The notes below the pieces were generated by a model. The model made no database searches, was not told the DNA's origin, and worked only from the letters and a program-made list of their open reading frames with translations. The position numbers and the translations under genes were made by a program. From Boesenbergia rotunda (taxonomy: Eukaryota; Streptophyta; Magnoliopsida; Zingiberales; Zingiberaceae), in the NCBI GenBank assembly GCA_024364735.1, contig JAGFNQ010005212.1, positions 135,702-199,701 of the forward strand: 64,000 bases of DNA, given 5' to 3'. The first letter of the stretch is position 1, and each line of letters starts with the position of its first letter. Shown piece after piece: positions 32,683 through 44,623 of the stretch.

Positions 32683-34319
32683 CTAATGTGATTCATCTTC
32701 ATTGGCATTTCGCTGCCCACGTCCTCTTTTCCCTTTCACCTCCGGTGTCTTCCCAAATGAAACTTGGATATTCTCAACCTGACTGAAAATAGCTGAGCCA
32801 GATAATTTAACAGGTGGATTTCTTTTATCAAATTTACCATCAAATCGAACCTTATCCAATCTAAATTTGTGACCAGCATGTAGGAAACGACGATGACCCA
32901 TAAAACACCATTTTCTACTATGATGAAGTCGGCAAGGTTCAGTATCAATATTGCATGTAGGACAAGCTAGCTTACCATATGTGTTCCACCCTGACAATGT
33001 ACCTAAACCAGGAAAATCACTAATTGTCCACATTAATGCTGCACGCATTTTAAAGCTTTCATTCGATGAAGCATCAAATGTTTCAACACCATCCCACAAC
33101 ACTTTCAACTCATCAACTAAAGGTTGCAAGTAAATGTCTATGTCATTCCCTGGCATTTTCTTACCTGGAATGATCATCGAGAGAATGAAGTTAGTTTGTT
33201 TCATGCATGTCCAAGGAGGGGTATTGTATGGAATGAGAATCACAGGCCAAATGCTATAATTAGTGCTCATATTTCCAAAAGGATTAAACCCATCACTAGC
33301 TAAGGCTAGGCGAACATTACGTGCATCCGAAGCAAATTTAACAACTTTAGAGTCAAATCTTTTCCATGCCTCAGCATCTCTCGGATGCCTCAAGAAGCCA
33401 TCCTTATTACTGTCCACAGCATGTCATTTCATATCATCAGATGTCTTACTACACATGAGCAATCTTTGCAACCGAGGAATTAGAGGAAAATAACGAAGAA
33501 ACTTTGCTGGTTGTTGTTTTTTCTTTTTAGTAATATCAAGTTGATGTCCAGTAGAAGAATTTTTCCACCTAGATGTGCCACATCGCTTGCAGTCATTCAA
33601 ATTTTTATCAGGTCCCCAATATAGCATGCAATCATTTGGACATGCATCTATCTTCTTATAATTAAGGCCAAGTTTTTTATAGTCTTTTTGGCCTCGTATT
33701 AATGATTCTGGGATCTTTGCATGCTCAAAGGCATCATGCAACAACTCTATTATCATTGACAAGGCCTTGTCACTCATCCCACAAATGCACTTGATCTGAT
33801 ACAACTTTACTAAAAAAGATAGCTTTGAGTATTTTGAGCATCCTTCATATAATTCTTGTTCCCCATCTTAAGCAAATCATAAAACTCTTTAGCTTACCAC
33901 TCGGACCTTCCTGTACATGCGGCATTCTTCCTTCACCTTCATTTATCGGATCATGCATTGTGGAATCTTCACTGGCATGTGGTCTAGGGAATATGAAAGC
34001 ATCTTGTATCATGTCACGCATTGGATCTTCAGAAGATTTAGTATGTTGTGCATCGTGCCTATAACTAGAAGTCTCTCCTTCACCTCTCTCACCATGTAAT
34101 AGCCAAACTGTATAACCTGATGGAAAGGGTCTTAACAACAAATGATCATACACCTCTTCTCTAGTCTGAAATAGTCTAATCCACAACGAGAACAAGGACA
34201 CTTTATCCTATTATCGGATGATGCATTAGCAAATGCAAAGTCCAAAAATTTCAATAATCCATCCATATATTCGGGAGTCTCGCGGCTTCAAAATCCAAGT
34301 TTTGTCCATATCTAATTCA
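32683..34319 (-). pseudogene. CACTA tnp2-family transposase, broken
   Basis: The transposase cuts and moves the element. A start MDKTWILK lies at 34319, the beginning of the transposase-associated N-terminal domain, with a frameshift before TREEVYDHLL near 34160. The tnp2 domain follows: KALSMIIELLHDAF, CPNDCMLYW with CKRCGTSRW (zinc-like Cys), then DDMK, a TGA in place of the expected Trp codon at about 33424, then DGFLRHPRDAEAWK, LASDGFNPFGN (a conserved Asp of the DDE core), PGKKMPGNDIDIYLQPL and LACPTCNID. Another frame change lies near 33810-33845. The C-terminal part after QRNANEDESH is missing. Confidence 0.85.
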
Positions 34320-35337
34320 ATAGTAGATAATTAAATTAAAAGCACACTAAAGTGGGGGCTCAAATAGAAACTAACTAAGACATATAAGAACTTGAAAGTG
34401 TATAAGACATTTCACAAACAACACATAAGGCATAAAAAACCACAAGCACATGAACTCAAGTCAGAAAATCTACCAAATATGGAGTTTTTTATCTATAAAC
34501 TCAAAGCTGCCCAACTACTAAGATTAAAATAGCAACAAATATATAATATGCAGCGAACTTATGAAAATCACCTACAGTCATGAAAATCAATTACAACAGA
34601 GGAAGTAAGGAAGCAATTTTGAATTTTCTTCATAATCTGGACTATTTATCATGGATTTGCTAAATAGAGGGTTAGAATTGAGATGATTTGAGGCTTTATG
34701 TTTGGGATTTAGGATCCCAAAGATAAGAAGTCATGAACCGATGGATTCAAGATTCTCATGTCTTGGCTTAACTTTAGCTCGTGTTTACAAGAAAGGAATT
34801 ACACCAAGCAACCAGAATCCACCTTAAAACCAAAATAGAAGGGAAGGAAGGAAAACAAATCTCACCTCAAATAGATAGAGAATGGAGATAAGGGATGCCG
34901 GATGGTGGGATTCGAGCTTGGAGATCACTGGTCAAGAACTGTCGGACAGTCGGTCTCTCGGATCTCGACAGAAAATTCGTGGCGACTGCGAGCGAAGCAG
35001 CGAGCGTGGTGGCGATTGTGAGTGCGGCGGTGACGAAAGACGAAAGCGTAGTGATAGCCGATAGGGTTTCTGAGAAAAACATTTGCTTTTAACCTTTTTA
35101 TTCATTTGATCAAGAATCATCTCAGCCGTTGGATCCAAGATTATTTATTTATTTTTCTGGATTTTGAGTATTCAACGTGCTTTTATAATTTTCTTTTTAA
35201 TTGTTTTTTATATTAACCAACTCATATTATATTAACCCATTGTTTAGTATTCAACGAGCGGCTTGACTCATTTACACCCCTAGCCATCTGATTTAAATGA
35301 TGAGGAAGATATTTATCTTGACCTTCGGATTTAAGTG
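34320..35337 (-). other. 5' noncoding region of the CACTA element
   Basis: This lies between the subterminal repeats and the transposase start. It is AT-rich near 34330-34630 and includes a GC-richer exon-like block (34880-35080) with open but family-less frames on both strands. It probably holds the 5' untranslated exon, an intron and the promoter. No known protein was recognised. Confidence 0.45.
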
Positions 35338-35537
35338 AGGATTAAATCATTAAACTGTCGCGATTAAAAAATTAAACCGTCGCGAATCATTAAAACCGCC
35401 GCGATTCAAAATGTAACCGCCGCTAAATAATTTAATTTGCCACGGTTAATATAAACCGCAGGGAAACATATAATATAGTGGCGGTTTATCAAACCGCCGC
35501 TAAAAAATCGCCGCTAAGCAACACTTTTCTAGTAGTG
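35338..35537 (-). repeat. CACTA terminal inverted repeat and subterminal repeats
   Basis: The terminal repeat CACTACTAGAAAA ends at 35537 on the minus strand. The adjoining 190 bases hold at least seven copies of a word close to GCGGCGGTTT or GCGACGGTTTAAT in both orientations. In other CACTA elements such subterminal repeats bind the small tnpA-type protein; binding here is inference. Confidence 0.85.
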
Positions 35538-36381
35538 CTTTCTATGTCAAACCAGATCGGTCCCGTGACCGATCAGGGGTCCTTCTGATCGGTCTGGTGA
35601 CCGATCAGATCAATGCTGATCAGGAACTCCCAGATCGTTCCAAATGGTATTCAGTCCGATCACTTTTCATCCAATTGTATCAGTTTACTGATCATACTAA
35701 TACAAACAAATCTGGTACAAACCAATTACAATTGGAACATACTCATCATACTTGGAACAAAACTTGATACTGATTCGATACAAACCAGTGTTGGAATTTT
35801 CAAAATTCATAAGGAAGGGTTGGCTGAATCATGACTCTTGTTCCTTGATGAGGAGTAACTTTTAGAAATTTTTCTGAAATTCCTATTGTCTACACCCGTG
35901 TGGTCGAATGAGTTTTGGATTGAAAAAACATGTTACTGGAAATCTCAATTGTTAATGCAGTCTAATCTTGAACGAATCAGAGTTACAGAAATTTTTCTAA
36001 AAACTGATCGCTCATAGATAAATCAGAAATTTCTCTGTATCAATCATCAGTCTGACAAGGCTACTTTACTTACGTGACATATGAAACATTTACATGTTTG
36101 ACCATGATATAATTCTGTATATGTTTTCATATGCAATTCAAAAATTTACCTTTGATTATTTTAGTTTTGGGGAGAGACCCTCGTTTAAGGGGGAGTTGTG
36201 TGAAAACTTAATAACCATACCTTTTCGATGTTTGACAAAGGGCGAGAGAATGGTTGATTAAGATTAGGGTTTGTTATTGTAGGGGGAGGATTTTGATTCC
36301 CTTACAATAATTGAATTGTCTTCAATTGATCATTAATACCTAAACTTAAATCGGATTGTCAAATAACAAAAAGGGGGAGAT

Positions 36382-38139
36382 TGTTGATGCAGTCTGACCC
36401 GATTGTTGTTTTGGTGTTGACACCAATTTAAGTTTGGTTGAGTGAATTCGGATCAAGTCCTGGTGAGTGAAGCCGGGTCCTGGTGAGTGAAGCCAGGTGA
36501 CTAAAATCCCGATGAGTGAAGTCGGGTCTTGGTGAGTGAAGCCAGGTGAGTGAAATCCCGGTGAGTGAAGCCAGGTCCTGGTGAGTGAAGTCGGGTGAAT
36601 GAAATTCCGGTGAGTGAAGCCGGGTCCCAGTGAGTGAAGCCGGGTGACCGAAACCCTGGTGAGTGAAGCCAGGTTGAATGAAACCCCGGTGAGTGAAGTC
36701 GGGTCCTGGTGAGTGAAGTCAGGTGAGTGAAATCCCGGTGAGTGAAGTCGGGTCCTGGTGAGTGAAGCCAGGTGAATGAAATCCCGATAAGTGAAGCCGG
36801 GTCCCGGTGAGTGAAGCCGGGTCCCGGTGAGTGAAGCCGGGTGACCGAAACCCTGGTGAGTGAAGCTAGGTCCTAATGAGTGAAGCTAGGTTGAATGAAG
36901 TCCCAGTGAGTGAAGCTGGGCACGGAGTCTTGGTCCGGGGGACTAAGCACGAGTCAGAGAAGGCTAGGGAGCTCGTTCTCTTGACTTAGAGTTGAATTGG
37001 GAGTCGCTGGGTCGGTCTGGTGACCGATCACGGAGTTGGCATGAACTCCTTTTGTGGATCGGTCTGGTGACCGATCCAGAGAAGTCTGATCGGTCTGGTA
37101 ATCGATCAGGGAGAGAACAGAAAGGTTTCTGTTGGGCTTCTAATCGTTCTGGTGAACGATCAGAGAAGAGGTCAGTAGCTTTGGGAGGAGACCTTGATCG
37201 GTCCAGCTGACCGATCAAATATCGCGGGTTCCTCGTCCTGACCGATCAGGGCACAACCTGATCGTTATGGGGACCGATCAGGGCTTTGGCCTGCGAAAGC
37301 TGGAGAAGGCTTCAGCAGATGTTGGATCGGTCCGGTGACCGATCCACGAGCTATAATCGGTCAGGGTGACCGATCACAAGAAGGTCGCGATTCCTGGTTT
37401 CTCCCTGAGGACCGATCAGGCTGGAGCCTGATCGTTCAGGGCTTATCCTGATCGGTCTGGTGACCGATCAGGGTCATCTCTGATCGGTCTGGTGACCGAT
37501 CAGTAGCTGTAACTTTAATTTGAAATCGCTGTCAGATGCTCTGATCGCGTCTGTTTTTCTCTGCTACTTGCTGATATTGTTTGATATGCATTTGCTAAGC
37601 CTCTGATCGGTGTGCAGGTTAGACAGGGAGGATTCAAACAATGGAGGAGAGTCAACTGGGGACTTTCCATTGAGCAGGTTTGTATGTATTTGATTTCCAG
37701 GTCTCTACGGCTTCTGGCGCGCGGCTGGCGACTGACGGAGGCTAAGTTGGAGAGGTCTTCAGTGGACTGAGTGCTCAGGGAGTTAGGGGGTCAGGCTATG
37801 GCTCAGTGGATGCTGTTGGAGCTTGGCAGGAGCTTAAGACGAAGCTAGAAGCGGAGGAGCAAAGGGAGAACAGACAGAAAACTTGAGGAGTTTGGCTGGG
37901 CTGGTTGTGTGCTCTCTGTTGCTTTGTGCTTAAGTGTTTTCTGCTTCATTCTTGTGAGCGATCCTTCTAGTGTCTCGTGAGCTTAATTTATATCTTCTTG
38001 AGACCGATTGTGGAGAGGTTTCTCCACCGAGAAGGAGACGATGTTTTATCCGGGTTCACCTGGGCTTGATCTGCCGACGATCAAAGGATCACCCACCTCA
38101 CAGGCACGCCAAGGAGTAGGGGCAAGTTATCCCCGAACC
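36382..38139 (+). repeat. LTR of C2, 3' end lost
   Basis: It begins TGTTGATGCAGTCTGACCCG at 36382 next to the polypurine tract. Compared with element C, the CCTAGT-GGG-ACTAGG units are absent and the TGAGTGAAG-loop units are greatly expanded. GATCGGTC units follow at 37010-37500. The ORFs 36964-37218 come from these repeats. Two LTR variants in one window imply subfamilies that differ mainly in the repeat array. Confidence 0.85.
36437..36925. repeat. TGAGTGAAG-loop hairpin array in the C2 LTR
   Basis: About twenty units share the loop TGAGTGAAG but differ in the 5-base arms: CCTGG/CCAGG (36479-36497), CCCGA/TCGGG (36508-36526) and CCCGG/CCGGG (36803-36821). The arms mostly change in pairs, so pairing is kept. 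Some units are mixed (one arm of each type). Confidence 0.9.
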
Positions 38140-38691
38140 GTCGAGCTGCCATGGTAACCGCAGTACCTTGGTGATGGCTCTGGCTGCTCGGTGTCTACCG
38201 TCTCCACCATCCGGCGCCTACCAGCCCACTGGTCCTTCCTGAGGTGAAGGTCCTTTCCCCGGGCTGGGGCGGGGGGCTCTCTCCTGTCTGATCGGGGAAC
38301 CGCTGGAGGAGGGGCTCCGACAGGGTCTTTGCACCGGACGTACTGTACTTCTTCCACATTGACATGCTTGATGGAGCATCCCAGCAAATCATCGAAACTG
38401 GCGGGGGGCTTCCTTACCAAGGATCGGAAGAAGTCCCCATCAGCGAGCCCTTGGGTACAGGCACTGACGAGTATCTCTAATGTTGCACTGGGCACGTCCT
38501 GCGCCACACGATTGAACCTCTGGATGTACTCCTTGAGCGGTCCCTTAGGCTTCTGCTTGAGGGCGAATAGGTTAAGTGTCGTCTTTTGGTAGCGACGGCT
38601 GCTCGCGAAATGGTGGAGGAAGGCTGTCTTGAACTCCGTGAAGGAGTTGATGGAACTTTGTGGCAGCCTCTGGAACCACCGCTGAGCTGCT
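38140..38691 (-). pseudogene. gag: Ty3/gypsy gag fragment (Tat-like)
   Basis: On the minus strand the frame reads QRWFQRLPQSSINSF, LHHFASSRRYQKTT, LKQKPKGPLKEYIQRFN and LADGDFFRSLVRKPPASFDDLL. This is the retrotransposon gag domain (Retrotrans_gag), closest in pattern to Tat-type gypsy gag. A Pro/Arg-rich stretch follows (APPPAVPRSDRREPPAPARG). Both ends are cut: by the Athila LTR at 38692 and by the C2 LTR at 38139. It is GC-richer than its neighbours. Confidence 0.75.
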
Positions 38692-41010
38692 TGACAGACC
38701 CAAACTATGTGTCACAAAAGTAGGCCTCAAATTTAGAATTTATAAATGAAATGCTGAAACCCTTTTTACAATCAAAAGTATGAAAGTGTAATATAGGGGT
38801 CACAGGTCGTATTTTTCTCAGGGCTAGTTGTCGTGCTTGATTCAAACTTGTAGTTATGTGTCGTTTTTTTTTGGGTTTCAAACAAATAAATGGATTTTGT
38901 TTTGTAATTGAAACTGAAATTGCAATGGAAAAATAGAACCCTTGATTTAACAAACTAAACAAGAAAATTGGAACTAAAAAGCTCAACTAAGGGAAAACCT
39001 AATCAAAACACTTACAAAGTTTTTGATAACTATTTTCTGATTTCAAACACAAAGGGGAATGCTAAGCACTGAAGTAAAAAACAGTTATGTAGTTTTCGGA
39101 AATCAATAAGCCAAGACAAAAATGTATCATGCAAAATTGGAACTCAACCAAGCAATGGCAACTCAACTAGCTAAAGATTTTGGAACTCAACCACTGCCAT
39201 CGAGATTCAAATATGAGTAAGTGCAAGTTTGTTGAATTCAAACACAAACTTATTTCACAAAACCAAGTTAACTTCAGATTACAAAACTTCAAATCTGTTG
39301 GCACGCAAGGAGAAATTCCTTGTGCCAAAAACTTTCTCCAAGTTAAGATATGAGTGGGATTTTAGCTCAACTGTTTCAGCTGAGTGATTTGATGGGAAAA
39401 CAATTGAATTAAGAAAGAACTAAGCAATGTTAAGGCAAGGACTCGAAACTGAAAGCAATTCTATAGAAGCACAAATTCGGAAATGGAATAAGCAGAAAAC
39501 AGATTGGATCTTTTTCAGATTTTAGATGGCAAACACAATGGAATTGATGCACAAAACTTAAAGCCAATGCTACTTTAACCCAACCACACTATCTATCTAC
39601 TACTAAATCAGGAATTAACTACTAAGAAACTCAGAATTCGGAGGCAAATTCAGAAACCGAAAGAAAGAAAAGAAAACTAAACTAAACTTGGCACGCAACC
39701 ATGGGATTGGCACGCAGCAATTTGAACAAGTAATAAGCTGAAATTTGATCTAATAATTCACTAAAGAAGTTTCTATACTACTCTACTTGCAGAATTGAAG
39801 CTAATTACAGCTAAGAACTTGAATTCGTGAATGACAGTAACTGACAAGGAAATCAAAAACAGAGCAGATTCGGCAGAATTAAAAACTGCAACTAAACAAT
39901 GAAAGTTTATGGTCTAAACTACTCCTCGATTCTTCCCGAGCTCAGGATCTTCTTGGTTGTCAATCAAGAGCCAGCTTCGAACCCCTAGGCTCAGCAAATC
40001 AGTGGAAAAACAGCTTCAAACATCGATTCTGCTCAAACTGCTTCAGCTGGGAGAATTCCAATCCAAATGCTTCGATCTTCGTTTGTGGAGCTGCGATGGT
40101 GATTTGGAAACAATCTGAGGTCACCTGAGAACCCCTACAAGTGCCTCAGATCATTGGAAATGGATTGTGGCGAAGATCGCAGTGCTCGGACCACAGAGAT
40201 TGCGAAACCCTCAACAAGCCCTGTCCGGATGAAATTTGAGCTGAAATCTTGGTTGATGCTGCCTTCTAAAGATTCAGATGATGAATTTCGGTTGAAATCG
40301 AGGTGGCCGCGCCTTAAAATTGAAGAAGAGATGAAAAACAGTGAAGAACTCGAAGAACTTGCGAAGACGGCGTAGACGCGACGAGGAGAAAGGAGCTGCG
40401 CATTTCTGATTAAATAGAACAATGGACGGCTCAGATTGCTTTGAAGAAATCCAACGGTAGATCTTGATCTGATTTGAGCCAAACTTTTATGATGATGATC
40501 TGGGGTCAGGATCTGCCTTGTGGTAGCTCGGATCCTCCAGATATGCAACGGATGGTCCAGATCAACTCTATCTGTGATTGGACGCTCTAGAGCCCTCCTT
40601 GCTTGATCCAACGGTTGATTTAGCTCTGATTGGGATGAAACCTTCAGATCTTGATCATAGAGCTTGATCAACCCTAACCCTAGCTCGGATTGCTTCAGAT
40701 CGTCCCGGATGGCTCAGATCTAGCTGCTCTTGAATCGGACGGCCCGGATTAATCGTAGGCTTGATAATTCGATCCGGCTCACATCCGACTCAAATTTGAC
40801 CCAGCACGCCCTAGGTCCTTGAACCTTTGATGCCTACAAAAATATATCAGAAAATTAGTGGCCAAATAATCCAAAAATTGTGTAATTTGCAATTAAGTCC
40901 AAAATAAGATAAAGTTCCAAAACCTAGGGTAAAATCATAATTAAGCAATAAAAACATGGGTCAAACATGGATTTAAGCAATTAAAATAATCGATAAAATG
41001 GTGCTTATCA
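38692..41010 (-). repeat. 3' LTR of Athila copy 1 (2319 bp)
   Basis: On the minus strand it begins TGATAAGCACCATTTTATCG at 41010 and ends GGTCTGTCA at 38692. It aligns over its length with the LTR at 55976-58314, sharing GGCACGCA, AGCCAGCTTCGAACCCCTAG and GATCTGGGGTCAGGATCTGC-type words, but with many differences, far more than between the two pol regions. ORFs 40135-40671 and 40154-40375 lie in LTR sequence and lack family patterns. Confidence 0.9.
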
Positions 41011-44000
41011 ACTCCCCCACACTTAAGCTTGAGCGTCTCGCGAAAACTACTAAATATGTATCCCTTAGGCTTTCTTAAGCATAATTAGAAGCAAATGAAA
41101 AGAAATTACCTAGGGTCGTCAATTCTTATAAATCTAAGCTCTATGGAGTAGTATCTTGTCCTTAAATCAACAACTTAGCCTTTTCATCAATCATGAGTCA
41201 TTGAGATGAATTTAAATCACTAGCCTTTCATGGGAAGTTTTGATGGCTCTCTCCTTAAGTTCTAAGTTGATGATGGAAGTGGAGCTCACTCTCACACATG
41301 CTTCTTGCACTACCATAGGCTTGCTTATTATCTAATCTCCACCATTAATCATGATTAGGATCAACAACTATAAAAACAAATCAAAGACATAGAAATGATA
41401 AGAAATGGAATAAAAACCCAAGGAAAATGGAAAAATAGATAAAGTGGAAGACTTGAGTGCTTGGGAATATTTCCAATGAACTTTGCTCTCTTATCAATCC
41501 CCTAGTGAATTCAAAAGTCTGATGGAGTCCAATTTGAACAATTCTTTTGATTTGGATGAAGAAACCTCCATTTGACTTCATTGTGCCAAGTTGTTCTATT
41601 GTGTGCCAACCTTGTTTTATCTTTGATTTATCTCCTCCATTGACCTTAATAGCAATTTCTTTTTCTCACTTGTGGTACTCCCCTCAAATCTGTTCTTGGA
41701 GCACATTCGGGTTAGATTACATCAGTTTCACTTCATTCTAGCAGTTGACAGCTGAAAATTCCTGAAATTCCAGCTAATGCGTGCCAATTTAAACTTTGTC
41801 ACAGCTTGTTCTTCCTTGATTTCAGACTGCTTCAGATTCTAGCTCCTTTACAGCTTCAGTTCAGCTACAATTCAGATTTAAAGCTCCCATTCAGATTACT
41901 TTCAGCTTCTCCAAATTACAGCCCTCGGCACAGCAGTATCAAGGCTCAGAATTTCTGCATATCATCATTTCTGCACAGATTCAAACTTATCAGCCCTCAA
42001 TTCAGACTTTTCAGATTTTTTTTTTTTACAGCAGTTAAACTTCTCTTCAGCTTCGGTACAGTTTGTTTCCAGATTTGTAGTTCTTGATCAGCTCAGAATT
42101 CGGCTTAATGCTTCAGATTTTCCAGCTTTTACTCTCTCTTTAAACTTCACTGCATTTTTCCAACTGCAATTCATCCTCTGAATTGTTTTGTTTCAAGCTT
42201 CAAGTGCAGTTTTTACAGCCTTCTATTTGGGTTGTCTTCAGCTTGTTTTCAGCTTCAGTTCAGATGCTAGCATTTGGCAACAAACTTTCATTAGTTTCCA
42301 TTCAAAACATCTCAAATTGTATCATTTCAGCTCACTCCCATCACTGATCTACACACTGTTTTTGGCACAAATATTTCTGCATTGATTCGAATAATTCCAG
42401 CTTCAACTCTTCAACTTTTCAGCTTTCAAATCTGATCAACTCTCTCCTCAAGTGCTTCAAGTGGACTAGGAGAGTATTCAAAGATGTAATCCATTTCCTT
42501 GTGCCTAAAGTGATAATCAGTCCACTTGAAACTCAGATTTTCTTTTACTACTTCCCAATTTCTCTGCATTGCAAAACATCCTCTAGATGAGTGGACGAAA
42601 CCTCTTCATCGCATCTTCCTCTGATTTTTCTTCTTTCGGCTCAAATGCAGAGATCTAACAACAACTTTTCAGATTCATCTCGAGTTGTAATTGCACAGCT
42701 CTTAAATTCGTTGCATTTAAATAGAACCTAACTTCTGCCCGCAACTTAGCATATTGATTTCTTTCAATTCTCTTAAGTTCATAGAACTCACTGCTGTCAG
42801 TTCAAACTTCCTGCTTAGATGTGCCAATTCAGACCTTGGCACAACTTTTATCAATCTGGCATCACCAACTTGATAATCTGCACTTCATTTACAGATTTGT
42901 GTAGACTGGTTTCCCTACTTCTTTTCAGATATTCTTTTCCAGCTTCAATTCCAGCACAAACTTGTCTTCAATTCTGCACTTAAACTCAGCTTGTTCCAAC
43001 TTTTCTCAGATTTTATTAGCCTCCAAAGTCCAGCACTCGGCACAGCAGTATCAAGCTCCAAGTTAACCCATTTCTGCACATTTTAACTTGGCACAAATTT
43101 TTGCATTGAATTCAGATTTGTCCGGCTGCATTTCCAAAGGATACTGAAATCAGCTGTGCAGCCCTTGCACTACTCTCAATTCAGATCAGCACTTTGTTAG
43201 GGTTGAAGGCAGCAAGGAATTTCTGATTTAGAAAGCATGGATTCAAATGGAAGTTGATACAAAACTGCTCTACCCATTTTCCCCCACTGATTTTTCCGAA
43301 TGAAATAATTTACAGCAGCTTTCCATGGATTCTTTAGCACTTTGCAGCTTCAATTTATGCTGCAATATCTCTGCTTCAGCTTGTCCAATCTCAGTAGCAT
43401 CTAATTTCAACACTCGGCAGCAGCTTTAAGTTCACAATTCAGCTCAGAAATTTCAGATGGAGCACTCTGCACAGCTGAATTCTGAACTCCTTGCATTCCA
43501 GATTTTCTCACAGCTTCAAACATGAATTTTTCAGCCTTCAATTCAGAATTAAACACAGAATTTTGATTTCCATGATTTCAACTTCAAAACTTGCTGAACA
43601 AAAATAGCTTCATAGATGTTTCCTTGGCAAAGAGCTCCTATCTCTTCACTTGGCAAAAATTCCTTTGTTGGTGTGCCATTTCTTCAGATTCTTCCATTGC
43701 TTTCCATTCGAATCTTCAAAGTGTAGTAAAGAATCTAAATCTCCAATTGCTTCCACCTCTCTTGCTCATTCTTGGCACCAAACTCACTCACTTGGCACAT
43801 GAAAATTCTTTTTTTTTTTTTTTTTCGAGTTGAAATGCATCATTGATGAAAACTTCTTCCAAATCACCAATCACTCCCCCACACTTAATTCTTTGTCCGT
43901 CTCGGGCAAAATCGCATCAAGAAAAACACCCCAAGCAAACAAATCCATAGAAAATTAGAGTTAAGATTAGCAATAAGGAAGGATAAATAGAATAGACATG

Positions 44001-44623
44001 CTTTTTGCCAAGATTGAATTGAAGAGGTAAACAAAATGATTAGTCCCTATAGATGTGATCCATCCATTGAAATATGATTTTGAAAGAATATAAGCAAGTT
44101 CTAGAGCACAATAACATATGTGTATCACAAAATAAGGCTATTCTCACTAGGTAAAAATAATCCATCTCAAATCCTCAATTAAGAATCCAAAGCAAAATCG
44201 TATTCAAGCATCCAAGATTTCATCCATGAACTCAAACCCTAAGTTTTGACAACCAAATTAATTTATTTTCTAAAAGACTCTAAAATGCTATTGAGATAAC
44301 CTAAGGGATACACTTATTTCTAATCATGCAATAAAAAGTGCTAGAACGAAATACATGGTAATTACAATGATTTTATTCATGTAATGTATTTTAAGCATTT
44401 ATTGTGAACTACCTACTTCAAAAAGAGAAAGAATTTATTTCTAGAACCATGAAAATGTGCTAAGAGAAAAGATATGGTATTTGCAATGAAGAATTTTATT
44501 CGAACTTTCAAGTTCCTACTTGAGAAAATTAATTGCGCATGCAAATTTGAAGTTATTCTTGCAAAAAGTAAGGAAATGGTATATACAAAGAAAAATGAAT
44601 GCAAAATTTAGTGAACTCCCCTT
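41011..44623 (-). other. Noncoding region between integrase and 3' LTR of Athila copy 1
   Basis: A polypurine tract, AAGTGTGGGGGAGT on the minus strand, lies at 41011-41024. A nearly identical tract recurs internally at 43876-43892. Between about 41700 and 43800 the plus strand is a 2-kb low-complexity text made of variations on CAGCTTC, CAGATT and TTCAG. Athila elements can carry an env-like gene here, but no open frame longer than about 95 codons exists, so none is called. From about 43805 to 44620 the sequence matches 48948-49745 in copy 2. Confidence 0.75.

Larger units (their letters stand above)
32665..35537 (-). mobile_element. CACTA (En/Spm) transposon, 3' end missing
   Basis: On the minus strand it begins at 35537 with CACTACTAGAAAA, the classic CACTA terminal inverted repeat, followed by subterminal GCGGCGGTTT repeats. 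A tnp2-type transposase follows (34319 to 32683). The other terminal repeat should lie to the left but is absent; sequence changes to copia LTR at a single N (32664). It sits inside the 3' part of element C2, whose sequence begins at 35538. Since one end is missing, a 3-bp duplication cannot be tested. Confidence 0.85.
35538..38139 (+). mobile_element. Element C2: 3' end and truncated 3' LTR, relative of C
   Basis: It begins at the CACTA end with GATCGGTC hairpin units and text matching 24890-25841 of element C, including the polypurine tract (36368-36381). The LTR follows and stops at 38139 in the leader part (CCCCGAACC), where a gypsy gag scrap begins. The internal part left of the CACTA element is not seen in the window, since the CACTA left end meets copia B2 LTR. 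Confidence 0.85.

Noticed and set aside
34867..35138. ORFs on both strands near 35 kb as a possible gene in the CACTA element
   Set aside because: They are short, overlap each other and show no domain; an untranslated exon is the simpler reading.
40135..40671. 178-codon ORF in the Athila LTR
   Set aside because: No protein pattern, and the frame is not kept in the related LTR at 55976-58314.
41011..44623. Env-like gene of Athila
   Set aside because: No frame over about 95 codons, no signal peptide or transmembrane pattern on the element strand.
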